In this document: one piece after another, positions 1 through 5,682 of the stretch
Layout of the letters: every line of letters starts with the position of its first letter
Numbering within the stretch: the first letter of the stretch is position 1
Assembly: GCA_016213125.1 (NCBI GenBank)
Contig: JACRBR010000126.1
Span: 1-7,420 of the forward strand
DNA: 7,420 nucleotides
Direction of reading: 5' to 3'
DNA from: Chloroflexota bacterium
GTDB lineage: Bacteria > Chloroflexota > Dehalococcoidia > DSTF01 > JACRBR01
The notes under the pieces: generated by a model
Told to the model about the DNA's origin: nothing
What the model saw: only the letters and a program-made list of their open reading frames with translations
The model's database searches: none
Made by a program: the position numbers and the translations under genes

Positions 1-35
1 GCGCGGCGAGCATGTCGTGGTACTTACAGGCAAAC

Positions 36-599
36 TCAGGTGGCGTATCTCTCACCTTGCGCCTCGCGAAACAGCTCCCCCAGACGATGGCGAACAACGA
101 GCCGACGCACGTACTCCAGGTCGAGTCCCTGATAGTGCAGGAGGTTGTGGACATCCCGCATCTGTTGCTCACTATAGCTCAGACGCGCCCACAGCAACTT
201 CGCGATGATGAGGTCCTCCGGCGCCAGCAATTTGAGCCGGACGCCATCGACGAGGACTTCCCGATGCCGGTCGAAGATGGGCCCCGGGTTCATCCGCGGG
301 TTCCTGACGATGAAGTCGATCTTCGTCTCTTCCGTCATTGCGTTGAAGATCGTTCGGTCCAGCATCGCTTCACGAACCGCGTCCGGATCAACCGTGAAGT
401 CCTCCGACAGAACTTTCTGCAGGTACGCACGGTCTCCCGGGTTAGGGTCGATGATCACGTCGAGATCCCGCGTCATGCGGGGAACGCTGTAGAAACCTGC
501 CGCAACCGAACCCGTGATGAGGTAGTCGACGCCGATCGAGTCGAGCGCCTCCGCCACCTTGACGGCCGCACGTCGCTGCATGTCGCGATCGTCGCTCAC
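36..599 (-). CDS. Stand-alone nucleotidyltransferase-fold protein (AbiEii/DUF6036-like)
   Basis: 187 aa if started at the GTG at 599. The N-terminal part has the Pol-beta-type nucleotidyltransferase signature: Gly30-Ser31, then RMTRDLDVII at 41-50 with the Asp45-x-Asp47 pair, and a third acidic strand KIDFIV at 93-98. The later part, LLAPEDLIIAKLLWARLSY (about 124-142) followed by a helix with MRDVHNLL, is typical of the short AbiEii/DUF6036-like group, where a Lys in the helix and a downstream Asp complete the fold. Such proteins are predicted to transfer a nucleotide to a protein or RNA; the target cannot be named here. No HEPN or AbiEi partner is adjacent, so a toxin-antitoxin role is unsupported. 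The frame is open to a GTG at 626 (196 aa), and an internal ATG lies at 581. I prefer 599 because a G-rich stretch sits about 4 bases upstream and the family fold begins shortly after. It is transcribed away from the thioredoxin gene. Confidence 0.8.
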   Translation of the reverse strand: MSDDRDMQRRAAVKVAEALDSIGVDYLITGSVAAGFYSVPRMTRDLDVIIDPNPGDRAYLQKVLSEDFTVDPDAVREAMLDRTIFNAMTEETKIDFIVRNPRMNPGPIFDRHREVLVDGVRLKLLAPEDLIIAKLLWARLSYSEQQMRDVHNLLHYQGLDLEYVRRLVVRHRLGELFREAQGERYAT

Positions 600-660
600 T
601 CGACCCCCAACGGTACGGCGTTGCACCCGTACTCACGTCGGCAGCGTATATTGAAGTGAC
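600..660. promoter_or_regulatory. Divergent intergenic region with candidate -10 box
   Basis: This 61-base gap must hold the start signals for both the minus-strand nucleotidyltransferase and the plus-strand thioredoxin. TATATT at 647-652 resembles a -10 box for the plus strand. The nearest -35-like sequence, TTGCAC at 621-626, is 20 bases away, which is longer than ideal. Initiation from this box would fall at about 659-661, giving a nearly leaderless thioredoxin mRNA. GAAGTGA at 653-659 is too close to the ATG for a good Shine-Dalgarno site. On the minus strand the same AT-rich patch reads TATACG, so the two promoters may overlap. These are visual matches only. Confidence 0.35.
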
Positions 661-1335
661 ATGGCACCGGAACCCGCCCCCCGCCGCACCTCCAGCCTGC
701 TCGATAGCCCCCTCCTGCGGGGCGGGATCGCCGCGGCTGTCATCGTTGTCGTCGCGGCCGTCCTGCTGGTAGTCCGCGCCGGACGAGGCTCCGGCTCGGA
801 CGGCGGCATCACCACGGGTCCAACGCCGGATGCGACGGACTACGGCGCGACCATCTATACGCTCTGCGGTAATGACGTCGCCGAAACAGCCGTCTCCGGC
901 GGCGGGCCGCCCGTTGTGGGACAGCCTCCCCCGGACTTTGCGCTGTGCGACGCCGACGGCTCGTTCGTTACCACCCTCTCCGGCATGAAGGGAAAGGTCG
1001 TCTGGCTGAACTTCTGGGCGACGTGGTGCGTGCCCTGCAAGAAGGAGCTGCCGGACATCCAGAAGCTCTACGACGAGAAGAACGCCGAGGGCCTGGAAGT
1101 CCTCATCATCAACTACAAGGAATCCCAGGGGAAGGCGCTCGAATTCCTTCCGCAGCTCGACATCAGCCTGCCGCTGGTGATCGACCGTCCCGGTGAGATA
1201 TACGGCCGCTACCGCCTGACGGGCCTGCCGGACAGCTTCTTCATCGGCCGCGACGGTAACCTGGCGACGCTGTACTACGGCTTCGTGAACGAAGAGATCG
1301 CGCGCGAGCGTCTCACCCAGGCCGGCCTGCCGTGA
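661..1335 (+). CDS. Membrane-anchored TlpA/ResA-like thiol-disulfide thioredoxin
   Basis: 224 aa. A short charged N-terminus is followed by one hydrophobic segment at about 22-39, predicted to anchor the protein with its catalytic domain outside the cytoplasmic membrane. A Gly/Asp/Thr-rich linker leads to an AhpC/TSA-Redoxin type thioredoxin fold from about residue 88 (GQPPPDFALCDADG). The redox motif WATWCVPCKKE contains Cys123 and Cys126. The cis-Pro loop is LTGLPDSFFIGRDG with Pro190. Family members reduce disulfides in extracytoplasmic proteins, often apocytochrome c or copper-site proteins. No ccs or cytochrome genes are adjacent, so the client is unknown. Two extra cysteines, Cys69 in the linker and Cys96 at the start of the fold, are unusual and could form a second disulfide. 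The ATG has no strong Shine-Dalgarno site. The gene converges with the amidohydrolase gene over a 40-base gap in which I see no clear hairpin-plus-T-tract terminator. Confidence 0.92.
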   Translation: MAPEPAPRRTSSLLDSPLLRGGIAAAVIVVVAAVLLVVRAGRGSGSDGGITTGPTPDATDYGATIYTLCGNDVAETAVSGGGPPVVGQPPPDFALCDADGSFVTTLSGMKGKVVWLNFWATWCVPCKKELPDIQKLYDEKNAEGLEVLIINYKESQGKALEFLPQLDISLPLVIDRPGEIYGRYRLTGLPDSFFIGRDGNLATLYYGFVNEEIARERLTQAGLP

Positions 1336-1375
1336 TGCAACGAACGCCGTCCGCTGCCCGTGCAACCGCTCGCCG

Positions 1376-2593
1376 CTAGAGCGTGTCCTTCATAATCTCA
1401 CCCGCCTTCACGACGAGCGGGATGTTACGCGCGTCGACGAGGACGCCGATGTCGTCGAGCGGATCGCCGGCCACGAGGATCAGGTCGGCTTCCTTGCCCT
1501 CCTCGACCGTCCCGATCCGGTCGCTCATGTGGAAGAGCGCCGCGTTGGTGCGCGTGGCACTCACGATCGCCTCCGCTGTGCCGAGATGTCGCGCTTTCTC
1601 GACCAGCTCGCTTGCCCGCCGACGCTGCCTCGGCCCGAGCAGATCGGAGCCGGACCCGATCTTCGCCCCGGCGGCCTGCGCGATGGCGATAGCGGTCGCG
1701 GTTTCACCTCGCACGCGGTCCAGCTTCTGGCGGCTGAACGCCGGGATCTGGTCGGAGCGCGAGAGGATCTCCAGGATCACCAGCGTCGGAACGACGAACG
1801 CACCCTGCGCGGCGATGCGCTTCGCCGTTGCGTCATCCAGGATGCTGCCATGCTCCAGCGACCGGACACCCGCCTCGAGCGCGTTCTGCATCGCCCCGGA
1901 GGTGTGGCAGTGCGCCATCACGTAGGTGCCGAACGCTCGCGCCTCCCCGACGGCGGCCCGCATCTCCTCCACCGAGAACTGCAGGCTCTCGATCGGGTCG
2001 TTCGGCGACATCACGCCGCCCGACGCCATCAGCTTCACCTGCGTCGCCCCGCGCCGGATCTGTATGCGGGCGGCACGGCGGACTGCGTCGGGGCTGTCGA
2101 CGATCTCCGTCGCCGCGAGCAGCCCCGGAATCGACTTCGGCGCCTCGTCGGTCCAGCGATGGCGCTGGTCTCCGTGACCGCCCGTAATCGAAAGAAACGA
2201 ACCCGACGGCAGAACGCGAGGCCCCGCGATCTGACCAGCCTCGACCGCGACGGCGAACGCAGGATCGAGACCGCCGGCGTCGCGCACCGTCGTGAACCCT
2301 TCTTCCAGCGCCAGCCGGATGTTCTCCACCACCTTTATCACGTAGCTCACGTGGCTCTCCGGCGGCTCGAACTGCCCCGCCGCTGTGAGGCCGAAGTGGA
2401 CGTGCGCGTCCGTGAGCCCGGGCATGAGTGTGCGACCCGCGCAGTCGATAACGCGCCCGCCCTCAGGAGCGCCGACGGATCCTGCCGCACCGATCCTCGC
2501 GATGCGGCCGTCCTCGACGAGCACGCTCATGTGGCGGCGCGGATCGGCGCCTGTGCAGTCAAACACGGTCGCGTCCTGGAACAGCATGCTCAT
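1376..2593 (-). CDS. Metal-dependent amidohydrolase (imidazolonepropionase/prolidase-like)
   Basis: 405 aa from the ATG at 2593. Amidohydrolase superfamily: an N-terminal beta-sandwich strand set (LVEDGRIARIG), the metal motif DAHVHFG with His64 and His66, and a TIM barrel. Other expected ligands are visible: Lys187 in VKLMASGG (the candidate carboxylated bridging lysine), His228 in MAHCHTSG, His248 in SLEHGS, and the catalytic Asp317 in GSGSDLLGP. The C-terminal EGKEADLILVAGDPL is the typical return to the beta-sandwich. This pattern matches the COG1228-type cytosolic group that includes Xaa-Pro dipeptidases and other amide or carbamate hydrolases; the substrate cannot be deduced. No signal peptide is seen. 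The reading frame is open further upstream, but those residues lie inside the DinB-like gene and look like out-of-frame sequence, so the ATG whose ATGA overlaps the upstream stop is the convincing start. Translation is probably coupled to the upstream gene. Confidence 0.93.
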   Translation of the reverse strand: MSMLFQDATVFDCTGADPRRHMSVLVEDGRIARIGAAGSVGAPEGGRVIDCAGRTLMPGLTDAHVHFGLTAAGQFEPPESHVSYVIKVVENIRLALEEGFTTVRDAGGLDPAFAVAVEAGQIAGPRVLPSGSFLSITGGHGDQRHRWTDEAPKSIPGLLAATEIVDSPDAVRRAARIQIRRGATQVKLMASGGVMSPNDPIESLQFSVEEMRAAVGEARAFGTYVMAHCHTSGAMQNALEAGVRSLEHGSILDDATAKRIAAQGAFVVPTLVILEILSRSDQIPAFSRQKLDRVRGETATAIAIAQAAGAKIGSGSDLLGPRQRRRASELVEKARHLGTAEAIVSATRTNAALFHMSDRIGTVEEGKEADLILVAGDPLDDIGVLVDARNIPLVVKAGEIMKDTL

Positions 2594-3066
2594 GGGAGCC
2601 CCGCCGCTTGCTCCCGCAGGTACACCAGGTAGTCGAGGTCGCCGGGCGAGCGGCCGTGCTGCGTGAGCGCGACTGCGACCTCGGCACGGTGGTGGATGCC
2701 GTGGAAGATGACCTGAAACAGCGTTGGGCCGACGGGCAACTGCCCGTCGAAACCCCAGCGCTTCCACCAGGCCTCGCTTCGCGCCCACTCCTCGTCCGTC
2801 AGCCGCGCGCCGTACTCGGCCAGATCCGCGTCGGCCTGCTCGTACAACCGCCGGAGGTCCTCCAGCGTCTCGACGTTCGGCTCGGCGAACTCCCGGCCGG
2901 TCCAGTTGCCATGCCAGTACATCTCCGTACCAACGGCGTGGGCCAGCGTCTCGCGGACCTCGGCGAACGCCTGGGACGAGAGTCCGGAGGCTGCGTCGAG
3001 GATCTTGCCGTTCGCCCAGTGGTTATAGGCCAGCATCGAGCGGGCATGGTCGGTGATCGCGGACAT
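2590..3066 (-). CDS. DinB-family (YfiT-like) putative metalloprotein
   Basis: 158 aa from the ATG at 3066. The four-helix DinB/YfiT fold is suggested by AYNHWANGKILDAASGL near the N-terminus (residues 13-29), the helix LAHAVGTEMYWHGNW with His43, and the FHGIHHRAEVA helix with His122 and His126. These make the usual three-histidine metal site. Family members include thiol-S-transferases (bacillithiol- or mycothiol-dependent) and damage-inducible proteins of unknown activity; no assignment within the family is possible. Its length is normal for the family. An alternative ATG at 3084 would add six residues. Neither start has a visible Shine-Dalgarno site, so the shorter one is chosen because it lies close to the first conserved helix. 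The stop overlaps the amidohydrolase start by 4 bases (ATGA), so the two form an operon with this gene first. It is divergent from the redox operon. Confidence 0.85.
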   Translation of the reverse strand: MSAITDHARSMLAYNHWANGKILDAASGLSSQAFAEVRETLAHAVGTEMYWHGNWTGREFAEPNVETLEDLRRLYEQADADLAEYGARLTDEEWARSEAWWKRWGFDGQLPVGPTLFQVIFHGIHHRAEVAVALTQHGRSPGDLDYLVYLREQAAGLP

Positions 3067-3115
3067 GCGGAGATTCTGCGTCATCGCGGCGCAGAGCGCT
3101 ACAAAACGGTCGCCT

Positions 3116-3169
3116 GCTCCGGATAGGAGTCCCAAAGGCTGGATTGGGACAGGATTTCCTTTGGAAAGG
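3116..3169 (+). promoter_or_regulatory. Consecutive inverted repeats; possible structured leader or operators
   Basis: Three dyads follow one another in the divergent gap upstream of the redox operon. GCTCC (3116-3120) faces GGAGT (3126-3130) across 5 bases, with one G-T wobble. GTCCCAA (3129-3135) faces TTGGGAC (3144-3150) across 8 bases, a perfect 7-bp stem. TTTCC (3155-3159) faces GGAAA (3163-3167) across 3 bases, and can alternatively pair as CCTTT/AAAGG at 3158-3169. The first two share two bases (3129-3130) and so cannot both form completely, which could allow switching. I recognise no known riboswitch consensus. Repressor or activator binding sites are an equal possibility, and the strand is assumed from the downstream operon. 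Confidence 0.4.
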
Positions 3170-3231
3170 CCGGGGGCAAGGCGTCTTTACCTTTGCATCA
3201 TTATCGGTTCGCAATACGTACGGCCACCCCG

Positions 3232-3242
3232 TCGTGTCACGA
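3232..3242. promoter_or_regulatory. 11-base palindrome just upstream of the redox operon start
   Basis: TCGTG-T-CACGA is a perfect inverted repeat around a single central base. It ends 7 bases before the Shine-Dalgarno sequence at 3249. Its position would suit an operator, or a small hairpin controlling access to the ribosome. I cannot match it to a named regulator, and one such palindrome in GC-rich DNA can occur by chance. Confidence 0.3.
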
Positions 3243-3248
3243 TGACTC

Positions 3249-3254
3249 GGGAGG
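3249..3254 (+). promoter_or_regulatory. Strong Shine-Dalgarno site deciding the start at 3260
   Basis: GGGAGG lies 5 bases before the ATG at 3260, and is the best ribosome-binding site in the window. It excludes the in-frame upstream ATG at 3242, which has no such site and would place this sequence inside the coding region. Confidence 0.75.
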
Positions 3255-3259
3255 CCGAC

Positions 3260-3484
3260 ATGAAGTGGCACAAGAACCTCGGCGCGAAACTCACCGTCCT
3301 GACGGCGAGCCTCATCGCACTGGTCGGTGGGTGGGCGGTCATCCGCCAGAATCCGCCAGCCACGGATGCGAGCACGACGGCCCCGGTCGAGCCGATCCAG
3401 GCGCCCGCCACTACCACGAGAACCACCGTGCGGCCACCGGTACAGGTCACGCGGAAGACCCACACCCGTACGCACGTGTCCTGA
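3260..3484 (+). CDS. Small single-span membrane protein with Thr-rich basic tail
   Basis: 74 aa. I do not recognise a family. A short basic N-terminus (MKWHKNLGAK) precedes one hydrophobic segment at about 11-28, then a low-complexity Pro/Thr/Ala tail. By the positive-inside rule the N-terminus should be cytoplasmic and the tail outside. Residues 35-74 hold 12 threonines; residues 51-74 contain five Arg/Lys and two His but no acidic residue. There are no cysteines, no lipobox and no CXXCH. Start choice rests on the strong GGGAGG site. It is the first gene of a likely operon: its TGA is separated from the ApbE start by one base (TGACATG). Its role is unknown; the position suggests an accessory or partner of the FMN transferase and heme protein encoded downstream. 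An uncleaved signal anchor is more likely than a cleaved signal peptide, because no clear AxA site follows the hydrophobic segment. Confidence 0.75.
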   Translation: MKWHKNLGAKLTVLTASLIALVGGWAVIRQNPPATDASTTAPVEPIQAPATTTRTTVRPPVQVTRKTHTRTHVS

Positions 3485-3485
3485 C

Positions 3486-4391
3486 ATGATCGAGCGTAGT
3501 TTCCAGGCCATGGGCGGAACCGTAGAGCTGACCTTGCTCGACGATACCGACGCAGCCGCGGAGCATATCGAAGATCTGTTCCAGGAATACGAGCACCGGC
3601 TCAGCAGGTTCCTCCCCTGGGGCGAGCTGGCCGCGCTCCACCGCGCGGCCGGCTCGCCATTTGCGGCCTCTCGCATTCTCTTCGACGCCGTGTCACAGGC
3701 CGTCGAGTGGGCCGGCGTCAGCGGAGGCGTCTTCGACCCCACGGTCATCGACGCCCTAGAAGCCAACGGCTACGACCGCACCTTCGAGCGTGTGGCCGGG
3801 GGAACCGCGGTCCGTGAGCGGCGACGACCGTTTGCCGCGGCCAGATGGGCGAATATCGCCCTGGATCCGGTGGCCCGCACGATCACGCTCCCTCCGGGCG
3901 TACGCATCGACGTGGGAGGCATCGGCAAGGGCTTCACCGTGGATCGGGCCATTCAAGCGCTGGGCGCGGACGCGAACGCGATCGTCAACGCATCAGGCGA
4001 TCTCTACGCTGCTGGAAACGGGCCCGCAGGCGACGGCTGGTATGTCGGCATCGCCGATCCGCACGACCCGGTCCGCGACTTGGCAATCCTGCGCGTCCGC
4101 GATCGTGGCGTCGCCACATCCGGCTCGACCGGCCGAAACTGGGCCCTCGGCGACCACCGGTATCACCACCTGATCGACGCGCGCACGGGCGAGTCAGCGG
4201 CGAGCGACCTGCTGACCGCGACGGTCGTCGCCGACACGGCCACTCACGCCGACCTGCTCGCAAAAACGGCATTCCTGCTCGGTTCCGAGGAAGGTCTCCC
4301 GTTCGTCGAGCGGTTTGGCGCGGCGTGCCTCGCGGTCACCGGCGACGGCACCGTTCTCATGACCGGCAGGCTGAAGGACTACCTCGCGTGA
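3486..4391 (+). CDS. apbE: FAD:protein FMN transferase (ApbE family)
   Basis: 301 aa. ApbE enzymes use FAD and Mg2+ to attach FMN covalently to Thr or Ser of acceptor proteins such as RnfG, NqrB/C and FMN-binding-domain proteins. Family blocks appear in order: an N-terminal MGGTVEL strand (9-15), a Ser/Arg/Phe helix region RLSRFLPWGEL (38-48), FDPTV (83-87), the Gly-rich IDVGGIGKGFTVD (141-153), NASGD (168-172), ATSGS (210-214), HLIDARTG (228-235), and the Mg-site helix HADLLAKTAFLLG (254-266). The canonical NxGGD is NASGD here, a mild variation. Full length. No signal peptide or lipobox is present, so it is predicted to be cytosolic, unlike many ApbE lipoproteins. No Shine-Dalgarno site is visible at the ATG, which follows the previous stop by one base, so translational coupling is likely. 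The frame extends upstream to 3327, but that overlaps the small gene and lacks family sequence. The stop overlaps the next start (GTGA). Confidence 0.93.
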   Translation: MIERSFQAMGGTVELTLLDDTDAAAEHIEDLFQEYEHRLSRFLPWGELAALHRAAGSPFAASRILFDAVSQAVEWAGVSGGVFDPTVIDALEANGYDRTFERVAGGTAVRERRRPFAAARWANIALDPVARTITLPPGVRIDVGGIGKGFTVDRAIQALGADANAIVNASGDLYAAGNGPAGDGWYVGIADPHDPVRDLAILRVRDRGVATSGSTGRNWALGDHRYHHLIDARTGESAASDLLTATVVADTATHADLLAKTAFLLGSEEGLPFVERFGAACLAVTGDGTVLMTGRLKDYLA

Positions 4392-5551
4392 CCCACGAAT
4401 TCTGGTACATGTCCCGGGCAGCGGGCTTCACCGCATACGGACTGCTGTTCGTCTCGACGGCGCTCGGCATCGTCATCGGCACGCGGCTGATGGGCCGCCT
4501 GGCGCGCAACACGACGTACGACATCCACCGGTTCGCGTCGATTCTGGCGCTGGTGTTCACGACCTTCCATGTCTTCATCCTGCTCGGCGACGCCTACTTC
4601 CACTACAGCATCTGGCAACTGCTTGTGCCGTTCCTCTCCCCGTACAGGGGGTGGCAGACGGCGGCCGGTGTGTTCGGCCTGTACCTGCTCATCATCGTTG
4701 TCGCCAGCTTCTGGATCCGCCGCTTCATCGGGTACCGGGCGTGGCGCGGGCTGCACTTCGCCGCGTTCGCCCTGTTCGGTCTGGCCACGCTGCATGGCGT
4801 TACCGCCGGTACCGACACATCAGCCGCGTGGGGGCGCGCTGTGTACCTGGGAGCAGGCGGGGTTACGCTGGCGCTGATCGCATACCGCATCCAGTACCAC
4901 ATGCCAGAAACGCAGGCCGCCAGGACGGTGCGCGCCTTCGCCGGAATGGCGACGGCCGTGGCTGCCGCCTGGTTCTTCTTCGGCGCGGGTTTGTTCACGC
5001 CGTCCGGGGACTCCCCTGTCGCGCAGGTCAGCCAGGCAGCATCGGCGCCTGCCGGGTCGCATGCCATCCTCACCACCTTCGGCGGGCAGTTCACGGGCCG
5101 GTACTCGGAGAGTAGCGGCGGCAACACCGCGCGTCTCGTACTCGACGCCTCGACCTCGGGCGACCTGCCCGTGACGGTGCATATCGAACTCCTGCAACTG
5201 GTCTCCCGAGGAGACGACGATGGAGATCACGAGGAGGAGGAGCACGAGGAGCACGAGCGCGACGACGAGGACGAGGACGAGCACGAGCACGAGGGGGACG
5301 AGGAGGAGGAGCACGAAGGCGAGCGTCGCACCACCATCGCCCGGAACGTCGCACAGCTTCTTGACCCCGCATCGGGCGAGCTCCTCTGCGACGGGGTCCT
5401 GACCGCGCTGGACCAGGGATACCTCGAGATGTCCTGCAACGGCCGGGGCCCCTACGATGGCATCGTCATCTCCATTTCGAGTGACGCCCAGGTCAACGAC
5501 GATGGCACGCTCTCCGGCACCCTCAACGGGACGATGGTCCCACAGGGCTGA
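4388..5551 (+). CDS. Ferric-reductase-like di-heme membrane protein with acidic/His-rich outer domain
   Basis: 387 aa from the GTG at 4388, which overlaps the apbE stop and has AAGGA 9 bases upstream (4374-4378). Residues 1-205 look like a ferric-reductase-like transmembrane domain with about six spans (13-31, 47-68, 91-110, 120-139, 150-167, 186-203). The heme-ligand pattern is clear: His47-x13-His61 in span 2 and His123-x12-His136 in span 4, as in the FRE/Nox/MsrQ superfamily, which carries electrons across the membrane through two hemes b. Arg-rich loops after spans 1, 3 and 5 place both termini outside. The C-terminal part (about 205-387) is an unrecognised, probably beta-rich domain with a 37-residue Asp/Glu/His insert (276-312) and two cysteines (334, 350) that could form a disulfide. 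No FAD/NAD(P)H-binding reductase domain follows, so electrons must come from another donor, plausibly quinol or a flavinylated partner. The physiological acceptor is unknown. Confidence 0.87.
   Translation: MTHEFWYMSRAAGFTAYGLLFVSTALGIVIGTRLMGRLARNTTYDIHRFASILALVFTTFHVFILLGDAYFHYSIWQLLVPFLSPYRGWQTAAGVFGLYLLIIVVASFWIRRFIGYRAWRGLHFAAFALFGLATLHGVTAGTDTSAAWGRAVYLGAGGVTLALIAYRIQYHMPETQAARTVRAFAGMATAVAAAWFFFGAGLFTPSGDSPVAQVSQAASAPAGSHAILTTFGGQFTGRYSESSGGNTARLVLDASTSGDLPVTVHIELLQLVSRGDDDGDHEEEEHEEHERDDEDEDEHEHEGDEEEEHEGERRTTIARNVAQLLDPASGELLCDGVLTALDQGYLEMSCNGRGPYDGIVISISSDAQVNDDGTLSGTLNGTMVPQG
5213..5323 (+). repeat. In-frame GAG/GAC/CAC low-complexity tract encoding D/E/H-rich segment
   Basis: This part of the heme protein gene encodes residues 276-312: 27 Asp/Glu, 6 His, 3 Gly and 1 Arg. 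The codons are almost all GAG, GAC and CAC, and the plus strand contains no T from 5228 to 5324. The repetitive codon set suggests growth by replication slippage. Chemically the segment resembles low-affinity metal-binding or metal-buffering tracts. Confidence 0.85.
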
Positions 5552-5573
5552 TTCCGGGTCTGACTTCCGTGTA

Positions 5574-5594
5574 CGCCGCAACGGCGGATAGAAT
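5574..5594 (+). promoter_or_regulatory. GC hairpin and -10-like box between the redox operon and GNAT gene
   Basis: In the 131-base gap 5552-5682, CGCCG (5574-5578) faces CGGCG (5582-5586) around CAA. It is a compact hairpin 22 bases after the heme protein stop but with no T-tract, so at best a weak terminator. TAGAAT at 5589-5594 matches 5 of 6 positions of a -10 box and could start the GNAT operon. No convincing -35 box lies at the right distance. I see nothing else in this gap except the Shine-Dalgarno site at its end. Confidence 0.25.
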
Positions 5595-5682
5595 CAGTCA
5601 CTCACGACGAGAGCGGCAGGGAGCCCCTCTTGGATTCGCTGCATCACGCGCCCTCCACGAACGCCACCCTCGAGGCCGCACC

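Noticed and set aside
36..599. Toxin-antitoxin (MNT-HEPN or AbiE) system at the left edge.
   Set aside because: Only the nucleotidyltransferase-like gene is visible. The neighbour on the right is a divergent thioredoxin, and there are only 35 bases on the left, so no partner can be shown.
12..659. A 215-codon plus-strand open frame ending in TGAC directly before the thioredoxin ATG, like a real operon junction.
   Set aside because: It lies opposite the nucleotidyltransferase gene, whose minus-strand product has clear family motifs. The plus-strand translation is Arg/Val/Asp-rich with no recognisable domain.
442..1365. A 307-codon minus-strand open frame across the thioredoxin gene.
   Set aside because: The thioredoxin on the other strand has the CVPC and cis-Pro motifs. 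The antisense product is low-complexity, a common by-product of GC-rich codon use.
3193..3220. TTGCAT and TACGTA, 16 bases apart, as a promoter for the redox operon.
   Set aside because: Each half matches the sigma-70 consensus too poorly (about 3 and 2 of 6) to call.
3242..3259. Upstream in-frame ATG as the start of the 74-aa protein.
   Set aside because: The strong Shine-Dalgarno GGGAGG lies within this stretch and points to the ATG at 3260.
3023..3766. A long minus-strand open frame spanning the divergent gap and parts of two genes.
   Set aside because: It overlaps the DinB-like gene in another frame, the small membrane protein and apbE, and has no recognisable domain.
5363..5383. DPASGEL in the heme protein (residues 326-332) as a possible ApbE flavinylation motif.
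   Set aside because: It matches only the D-x-x-S-G part. The required small residue followed by Thr/Ser after Gly is replaced by Glu-Leu, so it does not fit the known acceptor motif.
4820..5581. A minus-strand frame with a strikingly hydrophobic Leu/Val run that looks like a membrane helix.
   Set aside because: The run is simply the antisense of the GAG/GAC acidic tract (CTC/GTC codons). The plus strand holds the real heme protein.
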